This document shows, in pieces, positions 1-11,491 of a stretch of DNA of 64,000 bases (position 1 is the first letter of the stretch; every line of letters starts with the position of its first letter). Under the pieces are notes generated by a model that saw only the letters and a list, made by a program, of their open reading frames with translations, made no database searches and was not told the origin of the DNA. The stretch comes from Diphasiastrum complanatum. Lineage: Eukaryota > Streptophyta > Lycopodiopsida > Lycopodiales > Lycopodiaceae. The position numbers and the translations under genes were made by a program. The stretch spans positions 57,500,878-57,564,877 of the forward strand of contig CM055103.1 of assembly GCA_029204225.1 (NCBI GenBank). The letters are read 5' to 3'.

Positions 1-79
1 AACTGGCTTGAAGAAGAAATATTCGTCTGTGGGAAGATGCCAATCTGCTTCTCTGGCTGCCACTGAAGAACACATAATT

Positions 80-993
80 TGAAGAAACAAAACATTTCTA
101 ATTACAAAGCTTTGCTAGCTTTTTAGCCCTCACCTGACGAAGATGTTCGCAAACACGAAAGTCAAGAGACACGAAGCACGAAAGTTTCGCGAACACCTGA
201 CGAAAAGACACAAACACGAAAGATTCGCGAACGAGAATCTTTTGCGGTCGAGCACGAGAGAGTTAGACGGCGGAAACGAAACCAACGACGCGACACAAAG
301 AACGTCGTGAAAGACTTTCTGCCCTCATGCTCAAAGAGTACCAACGAAGATCATGCAAGTACCTAGAAGTACATAGATCTGATCTGATGGCATGACTTCA
401 GCAGATACACTCTAGATCGTGGCTAATCTGCCACTCCTGTAATTGCTAGATGATACTTGACACAAGATGACAGAACACACACAGTGTAGCAGTCTGATGC
501 TAGTAAGCAATCAAGACGCAATACAGACAAGAAGTCCACCTGCGTGCGAGACGAGTTCTGTGATCATGATCCATAGATATCCACAAGTCCGCTAGTAAGC
601 GAGACATCTATTCGTGAGAGAACTGTATTTCTCTCACGCCACGCACTGCGTGGATCTGCATGCAGTGCTTGAAGAATCAGAGAAAAATCAATAGATGATT
701 TTGTAGCAATGTGCACATGTCAATTTATGATGTATGATCTTGAATGCAGATGTATCTGCTGTTATTCGTGTGTCTGATTCTCCATTCATTTCAATTCCGC
801 ACATTGGTTGAATTTGTTGAATGCTGCATTAATTTATAAACGTAGATCAGCTGTGCCTGACTACATTCTGGAGGACTGTAGGAGTGACTTAGCTGGCAGT
901 GTCCAACTACCACATCTGAACTCCATCCGAATTGCGTTGAATCGTGGTTGCTTCACTTTCGCGACTATTTCACGACCGCGAATTCTTTCATCA
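80..993 (+). repeat. 5' LTR of a Ty1/copia element (family F1)
   Basis: The segment starts with TGAAGAAACAAAA and ends with TTTCATCA. One base further on is the primer-binding site. The same sequence recurs in reverse at 5254-6370 and 53562-54609, sharing the opening TGAAGAAACAAAA and the block around CTCCAGAATGTAG, which here reads on the opposite strand. The LTR is rich in TTCGCGAA/CGAAAC-type short motifs. Internal sequence is lost soon after the PBS, so this is a 5' remnant. The boundary is seen in the sequence and the family assignment is inference from the shared copies. Confidence 0.8.
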
Positions 994-994
994 A

Positions 995-1006
995 TGGTAT
1001 CAGAGC
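995..1006 (+). other. Copia primer-binding site
   Basis: TGGTATCAGAGC matches the 3' end complement of plant initiator tRNA-Met, the usual primer of plant Ty1/copia elements. It lies one base after the LTR. A short open stretch starts with ATG at 1035, but nothing recognisable as gag follows, so the element breaks off by about 1.1 kb. Confidence 0.85.
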
Positions 1007-1109
1007 ATATCACCAATTCTCCACATCATAATTAATGGCTGCGAACCTGTCTTCGAACAAGAAAGAATGTCGCGACAAGGGGCCTTCGTGCTCGATCTTC
1101 AATAGGTTG

Positions 1110-1987
1110 CCCCTTCCAATATGCCTTCAATAGCCTTTTCATAAAAGTGATCATGGTAGGTATGGCTAAAGGCTCGAAGTATTATTCAGGAGGCCTAGTG
1201 ACCAATTAAGGGCTCGAATATTTCAATGTTGAACATCAAAATGAATAAGGTTCAAAGAGTGACTCTTATATTTCCACACTTAGACTAAAAAGTTTCCAAG
1301 GCCTCTTCCACAAAATGAGTAGCCTCCACCCATGACGATTTTTAGACCATGCGCAACATTAGACTCAGAATCACGACTGAGAATGCCCAGAGAACATATC
1401 AGTTAAGCTTCAAAAATAAAGTTAGCACCAAATATTGGCAAGCCAAAAAAGTGCCTCCAGAAATACATACAGGACTTTGGCAATTAAAATGCTCACAGTC
1501 AATGCCATAAATGTAATATCTTCATCTTAGAACTGGCCTCAATTATGTCTTGTCGACACAAACTTATAGCTTGACCATGGCAATAATATCAGGAAAAGTG
1601 ACAACTCCACCAAGTACTGCATCAGTTAGCAAAACCACCGATTTTCTGACAGAATGGTCAATAAAATTGACCATTATAAAATTCAGTGTATCACAATAGA
1701 TTTCACAAATAACAGTGATTCACATGGCCTTGAATGGGCTGCAAAATAATGAGTACAAGCTACAAAGTGGCTGTAAAATGTGTTATTTCATGTTGGTAAG
1801 TTGACCGCAACAATTGGTAGTTCAATTAAATTATCTTCATATGCGAGATTGACAAAACACAATTTGGCCTTCATTTTTAGCAACCTATAGGGCTATAAAA
1901 TAGGGACAATAAGACTAAAATCTATGAGCTTTATTGAATGTTTAATATAAGTGAATTAGGAGAATGTTCAATAGTGTTCGCTTTAAC
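1110..1987. other. Stretch with no recognised gene
   Basis: AT-rich sequence with only short, unconvincing open frames. I see no transposon domain, LTR end or RNA gene here. Confidence 0.5.
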
Positions 1988-2587
1988 GTTATCATGATCA
2001 TATATTGGTTGATTCAGTATTTGGATATAGATTGCAGAATCTGTGCTTGCAAGTTTGCTATTAGTAGAGGTAACTATGAGTTTATTGTCTCAAGGATATA
2101 CAGAAAAAGGTGAGCTCATATTCAAAAATTGTGCTTGATTTGTTGGCAATGATCCTCAATTCGGCATATCAAGCATTTCTATCATGTTTGTACAATAAAG
2201 ATTCTTGTCACCACCACTAGTGTAGAAATGATCAAAGAAAATATATAAGCTCATGTAAAATTCATCTGTTGTTTTGTTTGCAAACAATCTTTTCATAAAT
2301 CCAGCATAAGAAGCGTTATCATCAATGGTTGGGCATGCTGTATAGTGCAGGTTCTTGTCACTACAAATTAGTCTATGGATTTGCTCCAGTAGAACTTGTG
2401 TTTGATCAGTTTGCAAACAATCATTATAATCCAGCAAATAAAGCAGCTTTCGTCGATGGGTGGGCATGCTATACAACACAGGTTCTTGTCATTTACCAAT
2501 AGTGTAGAAATGTTATCATGATCATATATTGGCTGATTCAGTATTTGGATATAGATTGTAGAATCTGTGCTTGCAGGTTTGCTATTA
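1988..2587. repeat. Diverged repeat cluster flanked by a 76-bp direct repeat
   Basis: A 76-bp sequence at 1988-2063 recurs at 2512-2587 with three mismatches. Between the copies is a shorter tandem repeat of about 131-133 bp. TTTGCAAACAATC occurs at 2277 and 2410, GGTTCTTGTCA at 2350 and 2481, and a partial earlier copy ends near 2220. Short open frames on the minus strand here are by-products of the repetition. Confidence 0.75.
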
Positions 2588-3953
2588 AACAAGGAATGGA
2601 TTTGTTGCTTACTGTAACTTCACGACTTGCCATGCACTTTTTGGGATTTGAGGTTTGAATTTCAATTTAGGATTTTTTTTTGTTTTGACTTTTGACCTTT
2701 TTATTCTAACAATAATTTAATTCAATAAGTCTCTTAACATGCTACGCCTGTTCTTGTAGTCGCTTTCAATTGAATCATATGGCATCTGGAGGACGTCTGG
2801 AATCTAAACGGGCCTAGGAGCACCTCATGGTAGAGCTTGAAGCTACAACAATGCAATAAGCTAAGATTTTGTTGTGATAGTTTGCATATTTGTTAATTGA
2901 GACAAAAGATAAAGCATGCTTTGTTGTCTCTTTCAAGCTATGTGCTGAAAGATGAGTATACAATATACGTAAAAAAGTTACAACTGATGAATAGCATCAC
3001 TAGCTATTTTTTTCTTGAATTTTGTGCCCAAGTAATGAGAAATGTTTCCAAAAGAAATTTGATTTATAATGTTTGAAATCTGCATTTTGTATTTCTTGTG
3101 TCTACGTTTAATTTATTACTTGTAGTTGTCAATTTGGATGATGAGCTTTAGTCGGTTGATGTTGTTGCTAAAGGAGATGAAAGTACTTTAAATTTGAAGT
3201 GTTATAGTGATTGCTGCCCAAAATAATTAATTATCTTGCATGTAATTGTACATGATTTTATGTACCTTCAAACTTCATTAGAATATCTTTTCCTAAATCC
3301 CAGCTTCAATGCCCCTGAAATTGTAACTAACTATGCCAAAAAAACTGCAGAAAACCACATTCTCTTTGAAGCATTGAGTTTAACTCCTAAAATCATGAGC
3401 AAGTATAAATGATGCATATCAACATAGTTAGAAAGAGAGAAAATGCCTAGCTGAATTTGTTAAATTCGGGCTGAATTAATTGCACGTAATAAATTAATCA
3501 AGTCGAGCTCATAAATAATATTCAAAAGAATCAACAAAACTCTATTAAATGCCTCCTTTTTCAAACAAGAACACAGGGCTTGTAACTTGTAATTATAAGC
3601 ACAATGCTTTCGTTGCACCATCTTATTTTTCTAACAATAAAATTCTAACTATCTATACCCGGGTTATGATCGGGTGTTATTATCTTTGCAATACCAGTAC
3701 GATCCATACCAGTTTGAAGTTTGTAAATTATGTCTATGTCCATACCCAACTGGTAATAGAAAATTTATTTATTTTAATACCATAGATCCGCTTGGTATTA
3801 GAAAATGCGAAGTACTCCAATACCATGACTGGGCTGGTATTTGAAATAGTGATACCCACCCAACACTGGTAGTCACCCTATCTCTAGACAACCATCCCGG
3901 GTTTTCTAAAAAGAGAGATAGAGATTACTAGTCAAATTGAAATTTATCTTAAG
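2588..3953. other. AT-rich intergenic stretch
   Basis: No gene is recognised. Between 3640 and 3860 the words ATACCAG and CTGGTAT recur on both strands, which may be an old small palindromic repeat. I could not define its ends. Confidence 0.45.
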
Positions 3954-4190
3954 ATGGGTCATATTCAGCCAAGTATGGGGTGCTCATATTCTTTTGAAAG
4001 CGAAGAAAGATGGAGGCTTCCGGATGTGTGTAGATCAATTAGGTGGGCTAAATACTTCACAAAAATAGATCTCATAACTAGATATCATCAAATCGGGATC
4101 CATCCGAATGATGTGCAAAAGACTGGTTTTCGGACGAAATTCGGTCATTGTGAATTCCTTGTGCGTCCTTCTGGATTGACAAATGCACGC
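3954..4190 (+). pseudogene. Ty3/gypsy reverse transcriptase fragment
   Basis: The translated frame opens with GHIQPS and later has AKYFTKIDL, YHQIGIHPND, KTGFRTKFGH, EFLVRPSGLTNA. These are the classic conserved blocks of the N-terminal half of gypsy reverse transcriptase. The stretch between the first block and AKYFTKIDL is too short, so an internal deletion has joined them. The YxDD active site is missing, because the sequence changes into an unrelated repeat after about 4195. It is isolated, without LTRs, and certainly non-functional. A caulimovirid origin is possible but the motifs fit gypsy better. Confidence 0.75.
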
Positions 4191-4199
4191 GACTACATT

Positions 4200-5253
4200 G
4201 TGTTGGTCTCATATCTATTGCTTGCATTGCACCAACTGCTTTTCTCGGAAGTTGTGCTCTTGTTGCCTCTGCACTAGTCTCCAGGTTTCAACAGGGTAAC
4301 CAACCTCTTCTTCTGATACAGTGGCTCACTAGCAATTTTGCTTTTCAACAAGCTCTACTCACTGCTCGAGATTTACTTCTACCACTTGTACAACCTTTTG
4401 TGCCTCCCTTCGAATCTTTGGTGACAAATCAATAACGAGTCTTCAGAAGACTATTACGGAGCATCTTCACTCTTATTCCTTCGGTCAACTTATCGAAGAT
4501 TGTCCCCTCCATTATTCTCCATCTGGATCTTGATAAAGCCTTCGATCGAATCAGTTGGGATTATATCCTGGCTTCTTGTCAAGCTTTCGGTTTCCAACCC
4601 TCCTCCTTGTGCTTTGTGCGTGCCCTTTACTACTCGTCCCTCTGCTAAAATTCTTTCTAATGGGGTGCCTTTCTGATAGCTTTGCCCCTACTGGCGGCAT
4701 TCGGCAAGGTTGCCCTTTGTCCCCCATGTTGTTCGCCATTTCCACTGAACCCTTGTCTTGCACCTTCCATCATGCGGCCTCGTTCTCCTGTATTTATCCT
4801 ATCGTTTCTCCTTTGGGCCCTCTTTCGCATCAACTCTTTGCTGATGACGTTACTTTGCTCTCCCTCCTCTCTGAACCCCATATTACTCATCTCCTCTCTC
4901 TTTTTCGAGAATTTTGCTACTGTTCCTCCTCTCTCTTGAATTACTGGAAATCAGAACTTCATGTTATACATAATTCAGTGCCTTCTTGGGTTTCCTCGCA
5001 AGGATTTCGCATTGTTCCTCCTGGCACTGTTACCCGCCTACTGGGCATTCCCTTTGGTATTCATTTTGTCCTCTTTCTAGTGCTCTCAATGGTTCCTTTG
5101 GTCGTTTTCTAACAAACGAGCCTCTTGAGACCCTCGTTTTATGTCTTTTCCCTCTCGGGTTTTGGTTGTCCGCCACATCCTCTCTGCTTTGCCGGTATTC
5201 TTTTCTTCTATTGTTGTTGCTACCCGTTTCTTTCCATGATTCTATTACTAAGG
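4200..5253 (+). pseudogene. LINE (non-LTR retrotransposon) reverse transcriptase, 5' part
   Basis: Reading across at least two frames, the plus strand shows LDLDKAFDRISWDYI, then GGIRQGCPLSPMLFAIS, then LFADDVTLL near 4836. These are reverse transcriptase blocks typical of plant LINEs, with FADD as catalytic motif. Stops and frameshifts near 4640 make it a pseudogene. The coding sequence stops at 5253 where a solo LTR is inserted and resumes at 6376. The first 220 bases (4200-4420) resemble 63580-63830, so that portion belongs to a dispersed repeat too. A second LINE copy in reverse orientation lies at 8411-10280. Confidence 0.8.
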
Positions 5254-6370
5254 TGATGAAAAGTGCAAACTTAAAATTCCAGTAAAATTTTGGTAACGAA
5301 CTGATAGGAGTCTCTCGAACGATTCACGATATTGTTCTGATCACGAATAATTTTTACTCGAAAAGAATTCGCGAAAAAAGATCAATCAAGCTTTGTAACG
5401 AAACGAAACGAAACGAAGCGAAACTAGAGGAAAGAAAAGAATTCGAAAAAAGATCAATCAGGCTCTGTAACGAAACGAAACGAAACTAGATACGAAGCAA
5501 AGTGAAACGAAACTTGAATGAGTTCTAAATTGATTTATGCAGAAAGCCAAGTGATCGCGAAGTGAAGCGAAAACATTCACAAACAAAATCAGTTCGTGTG
5601 GAATTCAGATATGATTGCTGGTCACTGCCGGCTATATCATTCCTACAATCCTCCAGAATGTAGACAAACACTACTGATCTACGTTATAGATTATTATAGC
5701 ATTCAACAATATCAAACCAATGTGCGAAATTGAATAAACAAGTGAATTAGATACACGAATAGTAGCAGACCAAATATTCATTCGAGATCATACAATCATT
5801 CAGAATAATATGCGCATAACAACTACAATATTATTATTGATCTTCTAATTTCAAGCACTGTGTGACAAATCCACATAGTGCATGGCGTGAGAGAAATACA
5901 ATTCTCTCGCGAATAGTGTCTCGCTTACTAGCGGACTTCTGGATCTGCTGATCCTCTTACAAAATTGTCTCGCTCATAGGCGGACATGTATTCTGAATAC
6001 TTTCGTCTTACTATTTTATGCATCAAGCAGAAAGTATATAGTTCGCGAAATTTTTCGTGTCGCGTCGTGTAACTTCCCAAATCAGAAAGATTAAACATCT
6101 ACAACTAATCATGGATTACAAGAGTGGCAGATTAACGTTCTAGAATACTTCTCCTGATGTCATGATATATGATAAAATACTTGTACCCATGGTACTTGGC
6201 TGATCTTCTTAGTCCTTTGTGGAGCACGAATGATTTTTGTGTCGTGGAAACAATTTCGTGTCGTGTGTCGCGAAATTGTTCACAAACATTTTCGTTTCGT
6301 GTGTATTTTCTGTCAAAATCAGGATGGAAAGCTAGCAAAGCTTTGGCAATAGAACCATTTTGTTTCTTCA
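5254..6370 (-). repeat. Solo LTR (family F1) inserted in the LINE
   Basis: On the plus strand it begins TGATGAAAAG and ends TTTTGTTTCTTCA, the reverse of the F1 LTR at 80-993. It is flanked by a perfect 5-bp target duplication, TAAGG, at 5249-5253 and 6371-6375. There is no PBS, PPT or internal coding sequence, so it is a solo LTR left by LTR-LTR recombination. Two tandem copies of about 80 bp, each containing a run of AACGAAACGAAACGAA, lie at about 5364-5514. Confidence 0.88.
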
Positions 6371-6530
6371 TAAGGCACTTCGTCAATTCCTTTGGGCCGG
6401 AAGCGTCCTCTTCTTCCTTGGTCTGTCTGCTCTGTCTCTACTGAGGATGGAGGCTAAGGTATCATGACCCTACAATTAAAAACCGCTCTTTGATCGTTTG
6501 CCGTCTTTTTGCTTGATCACTGCTTCCCTC
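6371..6530 (+). pseudogene. LINE continuation after the solo LTR
   Basis: Reading on from the target duplication, the frame gives KALRQFLWAGS, the conserved block between reverse transcriptase and the C-terminal zinc-binding region of plant LINEs, followed by a weaker GGLRYHDPTI-like block. The fragment ends near 6530 where a minus-strand copia gag begins. It is the 3' partner of 4200-5253. Confidence 0.7.
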
Positions 6531-7092
6531 TCCTTCGTCTCTCATCAGCGTCAAGACTGACAACTTTGTCGAATGTCATATCTGGTAGACTCAGTATGAG
6601 CATTCTCAGCGGCTGATAGGACGTCAGTAGAGATTTCATGAAGTACATCAGCTGCTGTGGTGCTGGGACTTGGTGCTCCTGTCCTAATGCAGTGAGTTGA
6701 GCGAAGACCGTTCTGATCTTCTCAACATGTTGATCTAATTGGTTGCCATCCCACCGTATGGATTGCAGCTGATTGTGAAAGTGCATGACTGAAGCTGCAG
6801 TCCTCACTTCATACTTTGGCTTTAATCTTTCCCACGCTGCATGGCTGCTTTCACAATCTTCAATTTGCATGAGTAGATCTTCATTTATGGAAACGATGAT
6901 CGCCATTGCGCGCTCATCCTTTCTGATCCATTCAGCTCTCCTCGGGTCTCCCTCTGGACGCTGCACCTCTGGGAGCTCAATCACCGACCAGATGCCTTTG
7001 TCCTTCAGGAGTGTTTTGATTTTGAATTTTCAGATTCTGTAATTTGCACCATCAAGACTGATTGCTACTTTGGTCTGGATTGTCGTAGCCAT
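6517..7092 (-). pseudogene. Ty1/copia gag (element E), truncated
   Basis: Minus-strand translation from the ATG at 7092 gives MATTIQTKVAISLDGANYR, then a TGA stop near 7035 where the family usually has tryptophan. It then runs on as an open frame with WERLKPKYE, a helical gag core and DKVVSLDADERRRR. This is the UBN2/Retrotran_gag_2-type gag of plant copia elements. The zinc knuckle and all of pol are missing, because the element is cut at about 6517-6530 against the LINE. Its PBS and 5' LTR follow directly upstream. Confidence 0.8.
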
Positions 7093-7145
7093 ATTGTGTT
7101 GTCTAGAAGAATCACTGCTGGGATATGAATAGTGATAACCTATAG

Positions 7146-7157
7146 GCTCTGATACCA
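7146..7157 (-). other. Copia primer-binding site (element E)
   Basis: GCTCTGATACCA on the plus strand is TGGTATCAGAGC on the minus strand. It abuts the LTR end at 7158 without spacer and lies about 55 bases upstream of the gag ATG. Confidence 0.88.
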
Positions 7158-7889
7158 TGTCGCGGAAGCTTTTTCGTTTCGTGTTCGTCCACCCTCTTCT
7201 GATTCGCGAACAATTTTCTGTCTTTGAATTTTCTTTTCGTGCGGAAGCTCTTACGAGATCCCAGACACTCGACTACGCATCACAGAACATATTTTATTCT
7301 AGCAATCAAGAGACACAGCACAAGGCCAAGAGATACACGAAATAGAGTGACTATATTGTCAGTGTCTCACTCGTTGGTGAAATGTCTCTCTACTCTTTCG
7401 CTGTGTTCTGCTCGTTGGCAGACTTTCATGCACAACTATGGTATTTTTGCTTTCTTACTCTATTCGCTACGTCACTCTTTGTTTCTTACAAATCTCTGTA
7501 AAATTGTCATTACTTTTTCTCTCTTTTTGGTTATGATCCAGAGAGGATCGTTTATACCTCCAATGTGTGGAGTTTACAAGATAGCTAAACGTAGAATCAC
7601 AAGACTAGTTAACGCTAATCAACTAGTTAGTTAGTCTCCGTCGTTGCTATTCGTTTCAGCTGGGCATGAAGCCCATTGGGCTGCCAGCTGGTAGCATGAA
7701 AGATTTCTCTTCGTGTGTTTTTGTTCTTTTCGTAGTTTTCGTTTTGCGTCCATTTTGCGCTTTGCGGGTCCTGAAGGTATGTATACGATTCACGATTGAT
7801 TCGCAAATAGTTCGTGCTTCGAGTCGAAGACACGTTGACTGTCGCGAATTGTTCTCGTTCAACCTTCGTGTCTTGTTCGTGCTGCGACA
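7158..7889 (-). repeat. 5' LTR of copia element E
   Basis: The 732-bp segment has perfect 6-bp inverted ends, TGTCGC at 7158 and GCGACA ending at 7889, and touches the PBS. It shares the CGTTTCGTG/TTCGCGAA word style of family F1 but has its own ends. The partner 3' LTR is absent, so no target duplication can be scored. Confidence 0.82.
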
Positions 7890-8207
7890 AAGTTGAAGAG
7901 TTTTACCATTTCTGACAAATTTTCATTACTTGGCCTATCATATTCTTACCTGCTCTCTTCCGCTACTTGCTAAATGGCACAGATTTTGCACATGTTCAGT
8001 CATTGGAGATGGTTCACCCTCCCTTTTTCCTTCGTTGGGACTCCTTAGTTATCAATCGTTGGGGACAGTCCCCCTTCCCTTTTTCCGTCATTGGGGATCC
8101 TTAGTTATGGTTACTGGTTTACCCCGTCGGGGTGTTGACTTATTGGCTTGTATAGCTCTCCATGTACTCTACATTTGTGAAAATATATTAGTTTTTTGTT
8201 GACTTGC
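7890..8207. repeat. Short tandem duplication in an otherwise featureless stretch
   Basis: CCCTTTTTCC and the following 40 bases (CTTAGTTAT) occur at 8021 and again at 8077, a period of 56 bp. The surrounding sequence may be old LINE 3' sequence but shows no diagnostic motif. Confidence 0.5.

Positions 8208-8247
<40 letters not shown>
8208..8247. repeat. Compound (AT)n(GT)n microsatellite
   Basis: Uninterrupted AT repeats to about 8225 pass directly into GT repeats to 8247. Confidence 0.95.
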
Positions 8248-8410
8248 AGTTTATTAATTTATACATTTTATATATATCTGATAATTCTTAAAATTTTGCC
8301 AACAAAAAATAACTTAAACTTATGTTAATGTTATGGAAAAACCTAGATCTCAATGATCCAATTTAATTACTTTATTATCATTTTTTTATGATTTCTAGTC
8401 TTGACATCAA

Positions 8411-10152
8411 TTTTTTTTTTGTAAAAGATTAAGTTACTATTAGATCCACAAATGTACATAAGAAAAGTTCGAAAATCAACTCAGCCGAGAAAGTCCATCC
8501 GAAGAAGAGAAAAAATATACAATAAGTAGAAGGACTATTTGCACACCACGCAAGGGATGCAGTCCTGCCTAAGTACAAGAATGTAAACAAGTAACTACTA
8601 AAGCAAATATGTGGCAAACTGAAAGTAGCTAGCAGCCGACGGAGGAGTGGAGGAACCATCAAAAACCATATGATTTCGCCTTATCCAAAGCTTACATAGC
8701 ATATCCACCCTATAGACATGCCAGGGAAAAAAAAAAAAGGGAGCTTACAGGCATGTGAGGGGAATCACCCAACAGAACAGTATCAACAGAGAGCTAAGGA
8801 AGGCGCACCCACCGGCTGAGAAAAAAGCAAAGTCTACCCAAAGGTGCCTACTGCAATGAAAAAATAAGTGCTCAATAGATTCCTCTTGCAACTAACAAAT
8901 CGGACACAGGCGATTAGTGAGGAAGGGCCACTTGCCACGGAAGGGGAGGAAATTGGCGACAATACAGTAAGCAAGGTAATGGAGCTTGCCACAGGGATAG
9001 AATTGGTAGTGGTGAACCTGGCGCTCCAGACAGGGGCCGGGTCAGACTGGCCCCAATTGGTGTCAAAGTAAGATGGAAGGAGAGAAGGGTTGCCTCCATG
9101 ATGAGCTTTAGAATAGGCGAGGAGGGAAGGGAAAAGAGGAGGCTTCCAACCATGCAACAGTGGAGAGTGATCAAGGGTAATCCGAACGCCAAGAATCGCA
9201 AGGGAAGCAAGCTCCAGAAGGTAACGTTCATTGACAGAAAGAGAGACTTGGGTAGAGAGGCCCTTAGTGGCTAGGTCGAGGCATAGGCGAGGATGTGAAG
9301 AAAACCAAGGACGAGAGTTTGGAGGGAATAGAGCAAACATCCATATAGACTCGTCAGGTGGGAGGGGGGCCACAGAGGACCAATGAAAGAGGGAGAAGAG
9401 GTCCAGGAGGGCAAGGGCCAACTTTTTTGAGGATGAAGGGCAATTTCAAGCAAAACCATCCACCGAAGCCGAGAAGACGAGGTGATGAGGGAAGTTAGAA
9501 GACGAGCGACCAAAGATTTATTTTTGAGAAGAGGATACGAGATATTCCCAATCCGCCGTCAACAACCGGAGCGATAACAACGCCCAATGGAGAATGAGGC
9601 TATTTCCCCGCCCACAGAAAGTGGCGAAGCAAGCGGGTAATAGCAACAAGAAGGGAGCGAGTGCTAATAAAAACATAAGAGAAAAAGACAAGACAAGTGG
9701 AGAAGATATGAAGAACGAAAAGGGCACAACAATGAAGGACATATACTGGGGTTCCCAAGGTGCTAGCTTAGCAATAAAGGAATCGAGGAACCCAGCAGAG
9801 CGCTGGGCAGAAGAAAGGTGCAAGCCAAAAGTTATTCCCAAACCTCGAGTGATTGTGCCATGGGGAACAAGCCAAAAGGTGTTCCCAAAACTCGGGTGAT
9901 TGTGCCATGGGGAACGATGTGTGAATGCCTAGAGTGCAAGCCCAAGAAGGAACCTTGGACATAATAACATGAAGTTCAAATTTTGCCAGAATTGAGCCGG
10001 GAAGAGGAGAGGAGCAATAGCAAAACTCTGAAAATATAGCGAGGGAGTGAACATGAGATTCAGAAAGCAAGAAAGAGAGCATAACGTCATCAACAAAAAG
10101 TCAATGGGAGAGAGGGCCCACAAGAGAATAAACAGGGGAGACAAATCGACGA

Positions 10153-10210
<58 letters not shown>

Positions 10211-10280
10211 GAGATGAAGGTTTCGAGGGAGGGGCTTAGTTGCAATAGCAAAGAGGAGAGGGGAACGGGATAACATCAAT
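8411..10280 (-). pseudogene. LINE, 5'-truncated, with poly(A) end
   Basis: On the minus strand the order is a reverse transcriptase fragment (LFAIATKPL, then LFVDDVML near 10090 in place of FADD), an FLWAGK-like block near 9600 in another frame, and a zinc-binding block reading CPIC, a stop, then EHLFFHC near 8850-8910. That last block is the zf-RVT motif found after plant LINE reverse transcriptases. The minus strand then ends in a run of ten A (8411-8420 on the plus strand as T), as expected of a LINE tail. Many frameshifts and the Ala-to-Val change in the catalytic block show it is dead. A 45-bp tandem duplication occurs near 9835-9915. Confidence 0.85.
10154..10206. repeat. (AG)n microsatellite inside the LINE
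   Basis: The AG tract interrupts the LINE reverse transcriptase frame, where it reads as a Ser-Leu run. It is pure from about 10165 to 10206. Confidence 0.93.
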
Positions 10281-11270
10281 TTTCATTGTGAAAGCTAAAT
10301 CCTATTCTTAACTATTAAGCCATCAAGAGTAGCGATCAAGAGTAAGAGAAGCCTCCACTTGAGGCGCGTTGTTAATACAAGTTTTTAAAGCCATTTATGT
10401 CAAAAAAAGAATATACATTAGTCACATATATACTTTCATTACCCATCAAGATATGCAAAGGCCTCCTCATCATTTTTCTAAAATATGCCTATGAACCATA
10501 ACTTTCACATTATTACATTATTTCAATTAACCTACCATCTTTTTATGCAAATAATTTTGCAAATTGTTGCGAATTGATAGTATTTCATTGAAATGGCAAT
10601 GTTTTGGCAAACACTATTATAATTTTATCGACTAAACCAAACTCATCAATCAACCCTTTGACTCCACTTATAATTTCCAGATCGTTGGCTTCAATTTGTC
10701 ACAAGTATGGAGTTAGCTTGATGAATTAAGAAAATTTACCTAATCAAATAACTCAACTTCTTTGTAAGGATAAAAGCTGACAATTGACCTCAAACAATCA
10801 ACAAAAACAACATTCCGTCAAAGTTCCTCAACAATCTACTCCTAGCCTGTATAAAGAATTTACCTCCATAATTGACCTCAAAATTCACAATTTATCTGCT
10901 TATAAACAGTTTTTTTACATAATCTCTCAACCTTCAAATAAATCTAGCTTGTCACTTCCTAGAATAGTCTAGTCTTCTTAAATAGTTTATAAAATTCTTA
11001 ACTTGTTTGCAGACATTTATCTCCCATTAATAATACGTTTTGAAATTACCATATGATGTTACCAGTCTATGATAGTCGTGCTATAATTCGTCTCACTATA
11101 TTTGTAGTCAATTCTTCAATTGTCAGTCGCAGCTCCTCAAAATTGGTTAACAGTTTTATATGGTAAAGGTCGAGAGTCTTGACCAAACCAGTACAACCTC
11201 AATACCGAGGTGAATTGGATAACAATCGAAGCCACTGTAATTGAAATGTACAGATCAGTTTTAAAAGGAT
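10281..11270. other. AT-rich intergenic stretch
   Basis: No gene or repeat is recognised. It separates the LINE from the SINE dimer. Confidence 0.5.
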
Positions 11271-11491
11271 TGTGATTGCAACAATGCTTCTTGGTTTCCA
11301 AGGGGAGGCTCGAACCTGGGATCAAAGAAACTTTGGATGCCAAGCCAACCAACTGAGCCAACCCCGTTGGCTTGTGATTGCAACAATGCTTCTTGGTTTT
11401 CAAGGGGAGGCTCGAACCTGGGACCAAAGAAACTTTGGATGCCAAGCTAACCAGTTGAGCCAACCCCGTTGGGTGTGATTGCAACAATGAC
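11271..11491 (-). mobile_element. tRNA-like SINE in tandem dimer
   Basis: Two copies of a 101-102 bp unit (11271-11372 and 11373-11473) are followed by the first 18 bases of a third. On the minus strand each unit carries TGGCTCAGTTGG, a good RNA polymerase III A box, and about 40 bases further on GGTTCGAGCC, a good B box. That spacing and order is tRNA-like, but no cloverleaf or anticodon arm can be drawn, so a SINE head fits better than a tRNA gene. The copies differ at several positions. There is no clear poly(A) or T-rich tail between units. The open minus-strand frame through the repeat is incidental. Confidence 0.7.

Noticed and set aside
1028-1033. Target duplication TAATT for the LTR at 80-993 (75-79 and 1029-1033)
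   Set aside because: The second copy lies after the PBS in internal sequence, so it cannot be the right-hand flank of a solo LTR. Probably coincidence.
11271-11491. tRNA gene pair
   Set aside because: A and B boxes are present but no anticodon stem or acceptor pairing can be drawn.
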